Of a DNA stretch of 64,000 bases, positions 8,801 to 16,782 are shown one piece after another. Source of the stretch: Sphingomonas jatrophae (GTDB lineage: Bacteria; Pseudomonadota; Alphaproteobacteria; Sphingomonadales; Sphingomonadaceae); NCBI RefSeq assembly GCF_900113315.1, contig NZ_FOZG01000002.1, positions 496,001 to 560,000 on the forward strand, in the 5' to 3' direction. The notes beneath the pieces are model-generated. The model made no database searches and had not been told where the DNA came from. It saw only the letters and a list, made by a program, of their open reading frames with translations. Within the stretch, counting starts at the first letter, position 1, and each line of letters starts with the position of its first letter. The position numbers and the translations under genes were made by a program.

Positions 8801-10059
8801 CGTGCGTCCTTCGCGTCGGTAGGCGCCGGGGCGGCGAGCCGTTCCAGCCGGGCCTGTGCGTCATGGTAGGCGGCCAGCGCGTCGATCGCGGCCGCACGGG
8901 TGTCGGCGAGCGTGCGCTCCGCCTCGAGAAGATCCAACTGCCCGAACTTGCCCTCGCGATAGCCGATGCGGGCGATGCGGGCAGCTTCCTGCGCCGCGGC
9001 AAGCGTCGGCCCGGTCGCGTTGCGGGCCGTGGTCGCGGCATTGGCGACATCGGCTTCGGCCGACGCGACGGCCTGTTCGGCATCCAGCAGCGCGACGCGG
9101 CGCTGCGCGTCCGCCTGGCTGCGCTGCGCCGAGGCAAGATCAACGGCTGCACGGCCATTGTTGAACAAGGGCAGCGGTACGGAAACGCCGAATACCGCCG
9201 CCATGTCGTTGGTCGCTTCCAGCCGACGGGCCGAGGCGCTGACGGTCACATCCGGCACCCGCTGGCTTCGGGCAAGCCGCACCTGCGCTGTCGCCGTGGT
9301 GAGATCGGCCTGGACGGCCGCGACCGCCAAGCTGCCCTCGCTTCGGACTGGCAGACGTGGGCCGGCGCCCTCGACCCGGGCGAACCAGGCGGCGTCGAGC
9401 GTGGTCGCACCGCGGCCGATCAGGCGGATGAGATTGCCGAGCGCGACCTGCGCCGAGCGGTCAGCGCGTTCGGCTGCGCCTTCGGCGTTCAGCCGTGCGA
9501 CGTCGGCGCGCTGTTCTTCCAGCGGTGACGCGCGACCGGCGGTGACACGAACGCGGGCAGCTCTCAGCACTTCGGCTGCGATGCCGACCTGTTCCCGCGC
9601 GTTTGCGGCACGGCGCTGCGCCGCAGCGGCCTCGTTATAGGCTTGCGTCACCCGCAGCCGGAGATCGGCTTGGGTGATCGCCGCTTCCAGCGTGGCGCGA
9701 TCGAGCTGCGCATTGGCAACTGCAACGCGCGCCGATCGCTTGCCGCCTAGTTCGAGCGGTAGCGAGAGGCCGACCGTCGTCTCCGACGAGCGCAAGCCCC
9801 GGTACATGCCGGTGCCCGCGACATTCTCGGTCATGGCATCGAGGGATGGATTGGGCCTCAGCCCGGCGATCGATCGCTGCGCTTGCGCAGCCTTGATCCC
9901 GGACTGTGAGGCCTCGATAGCGGGCGAGACTGCGCCCGCTGCGGTGAGTGCCTCGCCAAGGGTCAGCGACGGTGCCGACGCCTCCGTGTCCTGTGCCTGC
10001 GCCGAACTGGTCGACGCGCAGGCTGTCGCGGCTAGGACGGCCGCCATCATGCGTTTCAT
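8797..10059 (-). CDS. czcC: CzcC-type outer-membrane efflux channel (TolC family)
   Basis: Protein of 420 aa with an N-terminal signal peptide (MKRMMAAVLAATACASTSSAQAQ) and two repeated outer-membrane efflux domains rich in Ala-heptads, typical of the TolC fold and of CzcC length. It forms the trimeric exit duct for the CzcA-CzcB complex. It follows the CzcI-like gene after a 54-base gap and is coupled to czcB at its 3' end. Confidence 0.93.
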   Translation of the reverse strand: MKRMMAAVLAATACASTSSAQAQDTEASAPSLTLGEALTAAGAVSPAIEASQSGIKAAQAQRSIAGLRPNPSLDAMTENVAGTGMYRGLRSSETTVGLSLPLELGGKRSARVAVANAQLDRATLEAAITQADLRLRVTQAYNEAAAAQRRAANAREQVGIAAEVLRAARVRVTAGRASPLEEQRADVARLNAEGAAERADRSAQVALGNLIRLIGRGATTLDAAWFARVEGAGPRLPVRSEGSLAVAAVQADLTTATAQVRLARSQRVPDVTVSASARRLEATNDMAAVFGVSVPLPLFNNGRAAVDLASAQRSQADAQRRVALLDAEQAVASAEADVANAATTARNATGPTLAAAQEAARIARIGYREGKFGQLDLLEAERTLADTRAAAIDALAAYHDAQARLERLAAPAPTDAKDAR

Positions 10060-10113
10060 TGTAGGTGCTCCTGACGAACGGGTCTCAGGCGCCGTGAGGC
10101 GCCCGGCGCGTTG

Positions 10114-10446
10114 TCAGGCTTGCGGTGGTCGTAGCGCCGGATCGCCTTGGTGCGCGAGCCAGATCGGTGCCTTGTGCCCCGTGAAATCTGCCCAGCCGCC
10201 GTTCAGGGTGACGGCAACGCTATGCTCGGCAGGGGTGGCGACATGGTGCCCATGACAGGCGGCATGATGATGCGGATAGCCCTTGTCCGCATCCGCCGGC
10301 ACCTCGTCGCAATCGCCATCCATGTGCATGGCGGCATCGACCTGAGAAGTCTCAATACACCGGATGCTTTCCGTCGCGTGTGCCACGCCTGTCCAGCCGG
10401 TGAGAACCAGCATCAGGCAAGCAAAAAAAGGCAGCAGCGCGCGCAT
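10114..10446 (-). CDS. CzcI-like small secreted protein
   Basis: Protein of 110 aa with a clear signal peptide (MRALLPFFACLMLVLTGWTGVAHA), a His/Cys-rich middle (YPHHHAACHGHH) and a Pro-rich tail (ALRPPQ). Size, position immediately upstream of czcC, and these features resemble CzcI of Cupriavidus, a periplasmic protein thought to modulate czc expression. An in-frame ATG six codons earlier overlaps the preceding stop, but the ATG at 10446 has a good AAAGGAAG ribosome site. Homology is judged by eye only. Confidence 0.68.
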   Translation of the reverse strand: MRALLPFFACLMLVLTGWTGVAHATESIRCIETSQVDAAMHMDGDCDEVPADADKGYPHHHAACHGHHVATPAEHSVAVTLNGGWADFTGHKAPIWLAHQGDPALRPPQA

Positions 10447-10460
10447 CCGCTTCCTTTCTA

Positions 10461-11108
10461 TCATTCCGCGGCCACCGCGTAACCCCGTCCTTCGGGGGCA
10501 AGCTCGCGCCGCGCCTGCACGATGATCTGGACCCCACCTGAGATGCCGAGCATCGCCATGACGCCGGCGACGATAAGGTCTGGCCACGCCGTGCCGGTCC
10601 CGAACACGCCGGCAGCCGCGAGTACCACGGCGATGTTGCCGATCGCGTCGTTTCGAGAGCAAATCCACACCGAGCGCATGTTCGCGTCGCCGGTGCGGAA
10701 GCGATACAGCATGAGCGCGACACCCGCGTTGGCGAGCAGCGCCACCAGGCCGACAATGCCCATCATCTCCGCATGGGGCACGCCGCCATGCCAGACCGCC
10801 CAGAGCGCCGCGCCTAGAACGTAGAGGCCGAGAACTGCCAGCGTCGCACCCTTCAGCAGGGCGGCGCGGGCGCGCCACGTGAGCGCCATGCCGGCAACGC
10901 CGAGGCTGATGGCGTAATTGGCGGCATCACCGAGAAAGTCGAGGGCATCGGCCTGCAGGGCCTTTGAGCCGCCTGCAACACCCGCGACGATCTCAGCCGC
11001 GAACATAGCCGCGTTCACCCCCAGCGCGATCCAGAGCGCCCGACGCCAACGAGGATCGTTGGTCCTGCTCTTCGTTGAGGAAGAGGCGCAGCAGTCGCCG
11101 CAAGCCAT
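10461..11108 (-). CDS. CDF-like cation transporter lacking the cytoplasmic domain
   Basis: Protein of 215 aa with five to six predicted helices. It opens with MACGDCC, a Cys-rich start that may bind metal. CDF-type metal-site residues are seen in ADALDFLGDAANY (helix 2) and SRNDAIGN (helix 5). The cytoplasmic C-terminal domain of classical CDF proteins is absent, and the frame stops soon after helix 6. It is the first gene of the czc operon, facing a MerR regulator across an operator palindrome, so it is probably induced by the same metal. Confidence 0.85.
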   Translation of the reverse strand: MACGDCCASSSTKSRTNDPRWRRALWIALGVNAAMFAAEIVAGVAGGSKALQADALDFLGDAANYAISLGVAGMALTWRARAALLKGATLAVLGLYVLGAALWAVWHGGVPHAEMMGIVGLVALLANAGVALMLYRFRTGDANMRSVWICSRNDAIGNIAVVLAAAGVFGTGTAWPDLIVAGVMAMLGISGGVQIIVQARRELAPEGRGYAVAAE

Positions 11109-11147
11109 GATTGTCGCCCTTCGCGTGTTCGTGCGACATCCTATATG

Positions 11148-11170
11148 GACCCTGTAGTTGGTACAGGGTC
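11148..11170. promoter_or_regulatory. MerR-type operator/promoter between the czc operon and its regulator
   Basis: A perfect 9-bp inverted repeat (GACCCTGTA, five bases, TACAGGGTC) resembles CadR/PbrR/ZntR sites. Read on the minus strand it sits between TTGACC (-35) and CATATA (-10) with a 19-base spacer. That is the over-long spacing MerR activators correct by twisting DNA. It would drive the CDF-like/czcICBA operon and repress the regulator's own gene on the plus strand. Confidence 0.8.
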
Positions 11171-11175
11171 AAGAG

Positions 11176-11583
11176 ATGGTTGCACTGACGATTGGCAAGT
11201 TGGCGTCCGCTACGGGGACGAAGGTGGAGACCGTCCGCTACTATGAACGCGCTGGCCTCATCGATCCTCCCGCGCGGACCGACGGGAACTACCGCGCTTA
11301 TCGTCCAGAGGACCTTGAGCGCCTGCGCTTCATCCGGCGCACGCGCGACCTGGGTTTCTCACTGGATGAGGTTCGCGCGCTATTGAACCTGGCCGCTCAG
11401 CGCGACCGCGATTGCGGCACGGTCGACGAGTTGGCGACGCGGCATTTGGAGGAGATCGATCGAAAGATTGCCGATCTGATGGCGCTACGTCGTGAGCTGG
11501 CCGGCGTGATCGCGAGCTGCGCAGGCGGGACAATGGCCGATTGCCGTATTCTTGGGGCCTTTGCCCCCAGCGCGGCTAGCTAA
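11176..11583 (+). CDS. MerR-family heavy-metal regulator (CadR/PbrR/ZntR-like)
   Basis: Protein of 135 aa with an N-terminal winged helix (residues 4-40), a dimerisation helix and a C-terminal metal loop. Cys80, Cys115 and Cys123 line up with the three metal-binding cysteines of MerR/CadR/PbrR proteins, favouring Cd, Pb, Zn or Hg. The frame is open from a TTG at 11158, but that codon lies inside the operator, so the ATG at 11176 is preferred. It diverges from the czc operon and is its likely activator. Confidence 0.9.
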   Translation: MVALTIGKLASATGTKVETVRYYERAGLIDPPARTDGNYRAYRPEDLERLRFIRRTRDLGFSLDEVRALLNLAAQRDRDCGTVDELATRHLEEIDRKIADLMALRRELAGVIASCAGGTMADCRILGAFAPSAAS

Positions 11584-11675
11584 TCGGCGCATCGGTCCGT
11601 CGAGCCAGGCCGTGAGGGAGGATGCGTTGCGCCGCGTACTACTCAGCGGGCGGGGGCTCACGCGGAGAACGACCG

Positions 11676-12011
11676 ATGCACCATCAGATGAGCGCCGAGA
11701 TGCAGGCTTGCATGGACGCCTGCCATCACTGTCACGTCACCTGCCTGTCGATGACGACCCAACACTGCCTTCAGGTGGGGGGTGCCCACGCCGCGCCCGA
11801 GCACATCAAGATCATGCTCGATTGCGCGCAGATTTGCGCGACCTCGCTCGACTTCATGGCGCGTGGCTCCGACCAGCATAAGCTCGTGTGCGGCATTTGC
11901 GCGCAAATCTGCCGGGCTTGCGCGGCAAGCTGCAAAGGGCTCGATGGCATGGAAGAGTGTGTCGCCGCGTGCGAGCGCTGCGCGGACGCGTGCGAGAAGA
12001 TGGCCGCCTGA
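11676..12011 (+). CDS. Four-helix-bundle copper storage protein (Csp/DUF326)
   Basis: Protein of 111 aa with 16 cysteines, mostly spaced as CxxxC or CxxC along predicted helices (for example MQACMDACHHCHVTC). This is the pattern of the Csp family, whose four-helix bundle stores many Cu(I) ions in its core. No signal peptide is visible, so a cytosolic Csp3-like form is likely. A GGAGA ribosome site precedes the ATG; the frame's earlier opening at 11622 is not needed. It sits at the start of the copper block. Confidence 0.88.
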   Translation: MHHQMSAEMQACMDACHHCHVTCLSMTTQHCLQVGGAHAAPEHIKIMLDCAQICATSLDFMARGSDQHKLVCGICAQICRACAASCKGLDGMEECVAACERCADACEKMAA

Positions 12012-12019
12012 TCGGAGAC

Positions 12020-12046
12020 GGGCGGGCGGCGGGCAGCCGCCCGCCC
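12020..12046. terminator. GC-rich stem-loop between convergent genes
   Basis: An 11-bp perfect stem (GGGCGGGCGGC with GCCGCCCGCCC) around a five-base loop occupies the 35 bases between the copper storage gene and copD, which converge. No T tract follows, so it may terminate weakly in both directions or simply block read-through. Confidence 0.55.
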
Positions 12047-12976
12047 TCACATCCCCGATGCGGGCGGTTCGAGCGTCCCCAGCCAGGCGACCAGCGCCAG
12101 GATCATGACCGCACAGGCGGCCTCGACCGCAAGGCTGCGCCGTAGCGCGCCAAGCGCTCCCCGGTGATCGGCCGCTTCGATCGACCGCTCGAAGGCGGGC
12201 GTGAGGCGAAACCGGTTCAGCGATGCCAAGGCGAGCATGGCGCCAAATAGCGTGAGCTTGGCGATCAGGAACTGGCCGTAGAGCGTGACGGCCAGCTTCG
12301 GCAGGTTGCCAGGACCGACTAATAGCCAGCCATTCACCAGACCCGTCACGACGATCGTGCCGACCAGGATCGTGCCGACCGTGCCGAACCCGTGCAGTGC
12401 CCGATGGGTGAGCCGGAGATGGGCTTCGTTCACCCGACTGACAGGTCGGGTGGCCAGAAGCATAAGCCCGAGCAGCGCCCCCACCCAAGCACCCCCGGCG
12501 AGCAGGTGAAGAACATCGGCCACCAGATGCACCCAGCCGATCGCACCGTCGTCCATTGCGCCGTGACCCGTCCAAGCAAGCGTCGCAAGCGCGATCCCCG
12601 CAGCGAACGCAATCAGGCCGAGCGGGACGACACGGCCCGCCGCTATCAGCGCAAGGACCGACGCGACTACCAGCGCGACCATGCGCGCCTCCCAAGCTGC
12701 GCCCGTCGCAGAGCCTGTGAGCAGCATTCCGATGGCCTCGCGATCGATCGGCCACGCCGGCGCACCGGCCATCGCCGCCGCGAGCAGGGCGAGCGCGATG
12801 CCGGAGAACAGGAGGCCGAGGAGGCCGCTCCCGACCAGCCACGGGCGCAAGGCAAGCGCGTCCGCGCGTTCCCCCGCCTTGAGCCCAAAAAGGCTGAATG
12901 CCGACAGGCCGAACAGCCCGCTTAGCGTCCCATAGAGCGCGAAGCGGATTGCGATCAGCGGCCAGTCGGCGTCCAC
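12047..12976 (-). CDS. copD: CopD-family copper resistance membrane protein
   Basis: Protein of 309 aa with about eight predicted membrane helices and conserved histidines in TGHGAMD and GWVHLVADVLHLLAGGAWVG, as in CopD/PcoD. In the family it works with periplasmic CopC in copper uptake or handling across the inner membrane. A GTG start lies one base beyond the copC stop codon, so the two form a two-gene minus-strand operon. Confidence 0.92.
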   Translation of the reverse strand: MDADWPLIAIRFALYGTLSGLFGLSAFSLFGLKAGERADALALRPWLVGSGLLGLLFSGIALALLAAAMAGAPAWPIDREAIGMLLTGSATGAAWEARMVALVVASVLALIAAGRVVPLGLIAFAAGIALATLAWTGHGAMDDGAIGWVHLVADVLHLLAGGAWVGALLGLMLLATRPVSRVNEAHLRLTHRALHGFGTVGTILVGTIVVTGLVNGWLLVGPGNLPKLAVTLYGQFLIAKLTLFGAMLALASLNRFRLTPAFERSIEAADHRGALGALRRSLAVEAACAVMILALVAWLGTLEPPASGM

Positions 12977-12977
12977 C

Positions 12978-13349
12978 TCACTTCACCGCGAAGGCGAAGT
13001 TGCCGGAAACCCGGTGCGTGTCGGCCGAGACGACATGCCAGGCGACGCTATAGCGACCCGCGCCGAGCGGCGACTTGGGCACGATGACCAGCGTTCGGCC
13101 ATCGGCTGCCACCTGTGCGGTGGCTGAAACCTTCATTGGCGGGTGCGTGGTGCCGCCATGGCCGGTCATCATCAGGTCCGCGCCGGAGAATTTAGGCATC
13201 AGTCGCTCGCTGAACTGCAAGGCGACACGCGCCGGCTTGGCGACGGTCGAGCTGGGCGCGGGCGAGGCCGAGACGAGCTTCGGGTGAGCCTGGGCCGCGC
13301 TGGCGAGGCTCAGGAGAGCAAGGGCGGCAGAAAGGGCGAGAGGACGCAT
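12978..13349 (-). CDS. copC: CopC periplasmic copper-binding protein
   Basis: Protein of 123 aa. A signal peptide ends AQA-HPKLVSASP, leaving His as the mature N-terminus. With the later VVSADTHRVSG segment it gives the Cu(II) brace seen in CopC/PcoC. The short MMTGHGG stretch is the only Met-rich part, so a Cu(I) site may be reduced. It acts in the periplasm as a copper carrier, presumably for the adjacent CopD. Confidence 0.93.
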   Translation of the reverse strand: MRPLALSAALALLSLASAAQAHPKLVSASPAPSSTVAKPARVALQFSERLMPKFSGADLMMTGHGGTTHPPMKVSATAQVAADGRTLVIVPKSPLGAGRYSVAWHVVSADTHRVSGNFAFAVK

Positions 13350-13462
13350 GGGATACTCCGACGGGGTACGTGCCCACTTCTACGCGGCGCATCGTCCAAC
13401 CCCTCAGCCTGGCCGGTGAGGGATGATGGGCAGCGCTGCGTATCCGATGGTAGAGGGGCGGA

Positions 13463-13744
13463 GTGGAAAGCATGGACGATCTCAACAAAGCATTAGCCCG
13501 ACTGGCTGGCGCGCCCGCCCCGGCCGCGTTGGAGAGCATCGAGGACCGGATCCTTGCGCGGATCGGCAGCCGCCCCGCAGTGCGTGGGGCTGGGCTCGGG
13601 ATCGGTGTGATAACCGCCGCAGCGCTCGGCATCGGGATCGTGGGGGCCGAGCTGCCCGCGACGGCAAGCCCCGCTGTGTCGCTCGCCCCGCTCGGCGGAG
13701 CCTCCCCGCTTGCACCTTCCGCGTTGCTGATCGGCGAACCATGA
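13463..13744 (+). CDS. Small membrane protein, putative CnrY-like anti-sigma factor
   Basis: Protein of 93 aa: a soluble N-terminal half with a short helical region (MDDLNKALARLAGAP...ALESIEDRILARIG), one central membrane helix (about residues 43-63) and a small periplasmic tail. It overlaps the next gene, a CnrX-like sensor, which in turn overlaps an ECF sigma gene. In Cupriavidus cnrYXH the first protein is a single-pass anti-sigma factor of about this size. The role is therefore inferred from topology and gene order, not from clear sequence identity. Confidence 0.66.
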   Translation: MESMDDLNKALARLAGAPAPAALESIEDRILARIGSRPAVRGAGLGIGVITAAALGIGIVGAELPATASPAVSLAPLGGASPLAPSALLIGEP

Positions 13745-14181
13745 CCTCGACCAAGCGGATTGTCCTGTGCGCCTTGCTTGCCTTTCTGGCAGCGATCGGG
13801 GGCGTCTTCATCGGGCGGATGTTGCTGCCCCAGCCGAAGCAGCCGGGCGCGGCGCTGCATGAAGTGCTGCACCATAGGCTGGCGCTTGATGCCGACCAGC
13901 AGGCCCGATTGAAGGTTCTGGAGGACCGGTTCGCGGTGCAGCGCCGCGCGCTCGAGCTGGAGCTGCGCGCCGCCAACGCCCACCTTGCCGAGGCGATCGA
14001 GACCGAACACGGCAACGGTCCGCGGGTCGCGGCTGCGGTCGATCAGAGCCATGCTGCGATGGGCGAGCTGCAGAAGGCGACGCTGGCGCACATCTTCGCC
14101 ATGCGTCAGCTGCTCCGGCCCGATCAGACCTCTCAATTCGATGATGCGGTGGTGAAGGCGCTCACCGACGGCCAGGGGTGA
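13741..14181 (+). CDS. CnrX-like periplasmic metal sensor
   Basis: Protein of 146 aa with an N-terminal membrane anchor (residues 6-29) and a helical-hairpin periplasmic domain. His40, His44, Glu61, His117 and Met121 occur at a constant offset of minus two from the Ni/Co-binding residues of CnrX (H42, H46, E63, H119, M123). The ATG overlaps the stop of the membrane protein upstream (ATGA), and its stop overlaps the sigma factor start. It probably controls anti-sigma release in response to metal; position in a copper cluster leaves the metal open. Confidence 0.82.
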   Translation: MTSTKRIVLCALLAFLAAIGGVFIGRMLLPQPKQPGAALHEVLHHRLALDADQQARLKVLEDRFAVQRRALELELRAANAHLAEAIETEHGNGPRVAAAVDQSHAAMGELQKATLAHIFAMRQLLRPDQTSQFDDAVVKALTDGQG

Positions 14182-14747
14182 GCCTCGATTGGACCGCGCT
14201 GTCGGATGGCGAACTGGCGACGCTCAGCATCGCCGGCCGACAAGCCGCTTTCGCCGAGATCGTGCGCCGTTACCGGCAGCCGATGTTTCGGCTCTCGCGC
14301 GCCTTTCTCGGCGATGCCGACGACGCGCTGGACGTGACGCAGGAAGCGTTCGTGGCCGCCCATCAGGCGTTGCCGCGCTACGACCCCAATCGCTCGATGC
14401 AGGCGTGGCTCACGACCATCGCCATCAACAAATGCCGGGACTGGGCACGCAAGCGCGCCGTGCGCCGCTTTCTGTCGTTCGCGCTGCCGAACGACGAGCA
14501 GGTTCAGAGCATCGTCGACGAGCAGGCGCCGATCGACGACGCGGCAGGCGACCGTCAGGAACTCGACCGCGTGACCCGCGCCATATCGACCCTGCCGGCG
14601 AACCTGAAGGAGCCGCTGGTGCTGCGCACCATCGAAGGCCTGAGCCAGGCCGAGACGGCCGAGGTGCTGGGGATCAGCCAGAAGGCGGTCGAAACCCGCC
14701 TCTATCGCGCGCGTGCGCGGTTGCTCGAAAAACTCGGACCCCGCTGA
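14178..14747 (+). CDS. ECF RNA polymerase sigma factor (CnrH-like)
   Basis: Sigma-70 family ECF protein of 189 aa. Region 2 spans about residues 20-95 (DALDVTQEAFVAAHQALPRYD and WLTTIAINKCRDWARKR) and region 4 about residues 130-185 (LSQAETAEVLGISQKAVETRLYRAR). The GTG start overlaps the stop of the sensor gene (GTGA), giving a three-gene coupled anti-sigma/sensor/sigma operon. It lies immediately before copA, so copA and copB are likely targets, along with its own operon. Confidence 0.93.
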   Translation: MSLDWTALSDGELATLSIAGRQAAFAEIVRRYRQPMFRLSRAFLGDADDALDVTQEAFVAAHQALPRYDPNRSMQAWLTTIAINKCRDWARKRAVRRFLSFALPNDEQVQSIVDEQAPIDDAAGDRQELDRVTRAISTLPANLKEPLVLRTIEGLSQAETAEVLGISQKAVETRLYRARARLLEKLGPR

Positions 14748-14814
14748 GGGGTGGGCGGACCGGCCGCGTAGAAAGGACGACGGCCCTTCACGGCCAACAT
14801 CCTTAGGAGCTTGC

Positions 14815-16782
14815 ATGTCGCACGTTCTCGACCGCCGCCAGGTGCTGCGCGGTGCCAGTCTGGCAGGAGGCGGCCTCGCCTTGTCGGCCTATATGCCGGC
14901 ATGGGCACAGTCCGTTTCTGCCGGCATCGCCAAGCCGCTACCCAGGGTTTCGGGCGAGGACATCACGCTCCGGGTCGCGCATCAGATGATGATGATCGAC
15001 GGGCGGCAGAGCCACGCCATCGGCATCAATGGAACGGTCCCTGCGCCTCTCATCCGCCTGCGCGAAGGCCAGAACGTGCGCCTGCATGTCGTCAACGAGC
15101 TGGACGAGGAAACCTCGATCCACTGGCACGGGCTGCTGCTGCCCTTCCAAATGGATGGCGTGCCCGGCATCGCCTTCCCCGGCATCCCGGCCCGATCAAC
15201 GTTCACCTACGACTTCCCGATCATCCAGAGCGGCACCTACTGGTATCACAGCCACTCGGGGCTTCAGGAGCAGGAGGGGCACTACGGCCCCATCGTAATC
15301 GATCCGAAGAACGCGGACCCCGTTCAGTTCGACCGGGAGCACGTGATCGTGCTGTCCGATCATAGCTTCCAGCATCCGCACTACCTGTTCGACCGGCTGA
15401 AGAAGGAGTCGGGCTACTTCAACCGCCAGCGCCAGACCCTCTCCGGCCTCCTCGCCGGCAAGGATCAGTCCCTCAAGGAGCGGCTGATGTGGGGCAAGAT
15501 GCGGATGGACCCGGCCGATGTCGCCGATGTGACCGCCTCGACCTACACCTACCTGGTCAACGGGCACGGTCCGAAGGACAACTGGACCGCCCTGTTCAAA
15601 CCGGGCGAGCGGGTGCGGCTTCGCTTCATCAACGCGTCGTCGATGACGACCTTCAACGTCCGCATTCCCGGTCTGCCGATGACGATCGTCGCGGCCGACG
15701 GCCTGAACGTGCGCCCGGTCGAGATTGACGAGTTCCAGTTCGGCCCGGCCGAAACCTATGACGCGATCGTCACCCCGCCCGACCTGCGCGCCTATACGCT
15801 GGTCGGAGAGAGCGTCGACCGTTCCGGCATGGCGCGGGCGACGCTCGCACCTCGCGAGGGCATGGCGGCCGAGATCCCGCCGCTGCGAAAACGTCCGCTC
15901 GCTACCATGAAGGACATGGGCATGGGCGGCATGGATCACGGTTCGATGGACCACGGGGCCATGGGCGGCGCGACCGGCACCTCCATGACCGGCATGGACC
16001 ACAGCGCAATGAACCATGGCGCGGGGGCCGACGCGATGGCGAGGATGGATCATTCCCAGATGAACCATGGCGCGGCCGGCGCCGCAGCGGGCGGCATGGC
16101 GGGCATGAACCACGGCCAGACCCAAGGTGATGCCATGGCCGGGATGGATCACGGCTCCGGCTCAATGCCCGGGATGAACAGCGCCCAAATGGGCGGGATG
16201 GACATGGCCGGCATGGACATGGGTGCCATGAACATGCGGGACTTCTCGAAGGCACCCGAGGTCAAGAAGGGGCCGGGCGTGCAGACCATTTCAGCCATGC
16301 CCGTCGATCGTACCGGCGACCCCGGCCAGGGCCTCGAAAACGTCGGGCACCGGGTTCTTACCTACCGCGACCTAGTGGCGCTGGACCGCAATCCCGACAC
16401 GCGCGCGCCGGAGCGGGAGATCAAGCTTCACCTCACCGGCAATATGGAGCGCTACATGTGGGGCTTCGATGGCGAGAAGCTGTCGGAGAACCCCGACCCG
16501 ATTACCTTGCTGCATGGCGAGCGGGTCCGGGTGACGCTCATCAACGACACCATGATGGGGCATCCGATCCATATCCACGGTCACTTCTTCGACCTCGTGA
16601 CGGGAAAGGGCGACCACGCTCCCCGCAAGCATACGGTGCTGGTGCAGCCGGGCGGCACGGTGAGCTGGGACGTGACCGGCGAGGAAGGAGACTGGGCCTT
16701 TCACTGTCACATGCTATACCACATGCATGCCGGCATGATGCGCGTCGTCCAGGTCCGTAAGGTCGAAGGAGCGGCAGCATGA
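14815..16782 (+). CDS. copA: CopA multicopper oxidase
   Basis: Periplasmic copper oxidase of 655 aa with a twin-arginine signal (DRRQVLRGASLAGG). Type 2/3 copper ligands are HWHG at 103-106, HSH at 145-147 and HPIHIH at 583-588. HCHMLYHMHAGM at 630-641 supplies the type 1 ligands C631, H636 and M641. A Met/His/Asp-rich insert (about 365-474, repeats of MDHG and MNHG) probably gathers Cu(I). It oxidises Cu(I) to the less toxic Cu(II). The frame opens earlier, but AGGAG precedes this ATG. Confidence 0.95.
   Translation: MSHVLDRRQVLRGASLAGGGLALSAYMPAWAQSVSAGIAKPLPRVSGEDITLRVAHQMMMIDGRQSHAIGINGTVPAPLIRLREGQNVRLHVVNELDEETSIHWHGLLLPFQMDGVPGIAFPGIPARSTFTYDFPIIQSGTYWYHSHSGLQEQEGHYGPIVIDPKNADPVQFDREHVIVLSDHSFQHPHYLFDRLKKESGYFNRQRQTLSGLLAGKDQSLKERLMWGKMRMDPADVADVTASTYTYLVNGHGPKDNWTALFKPGERVRLRFINASSMTTFNVRIPGLPMTIVAADGLNVRPVEIDEFQFGPAETYDAIVTPPDLRAYTLVGESVDRSGMARATLAPREGMAAEIPPLRKRPLATMKDMGMGGMDHGSMDHGAMGGATGTSMTGMDHSAMNHGAGADAMARMDHSQMNHGAAGAAAGGMAGMNHGQTQGDAMAGMDHGSGSMPGMNSAQMGGMDMAGMDMGAMNMRDFSKAPEVKKGPGVQTISAMPVDRTGDPGQGLENVGHRVLTYRDLVALDRNPDTRAPEREIKLHLTGNMERYMWGFDGEKLSENPDPITLLHGERVRVTLINDTMMGHPIHIHGHFFDLVTGKGDHAPRKHTVLVQPGGTVSWDVTGEEGDWAFHCHMLYHMHAGMMRVVQVRKVEGAAA

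Noticed and set aside
10088-10103. GGCGCC-GTGA-GGCGCC hairpin between the CzcI-like gene and czcC
   Set aside because: The stem is only 6 bp without a T run and lies within a likely operon; a role cannot be supported.
11158-11175. Upstream TTG start for the czc MerR regulator
   Set aside because: The codon lies inside the operator palindrome, and MerR family proteins normally start just before the winged helix, at the ATG 11176.
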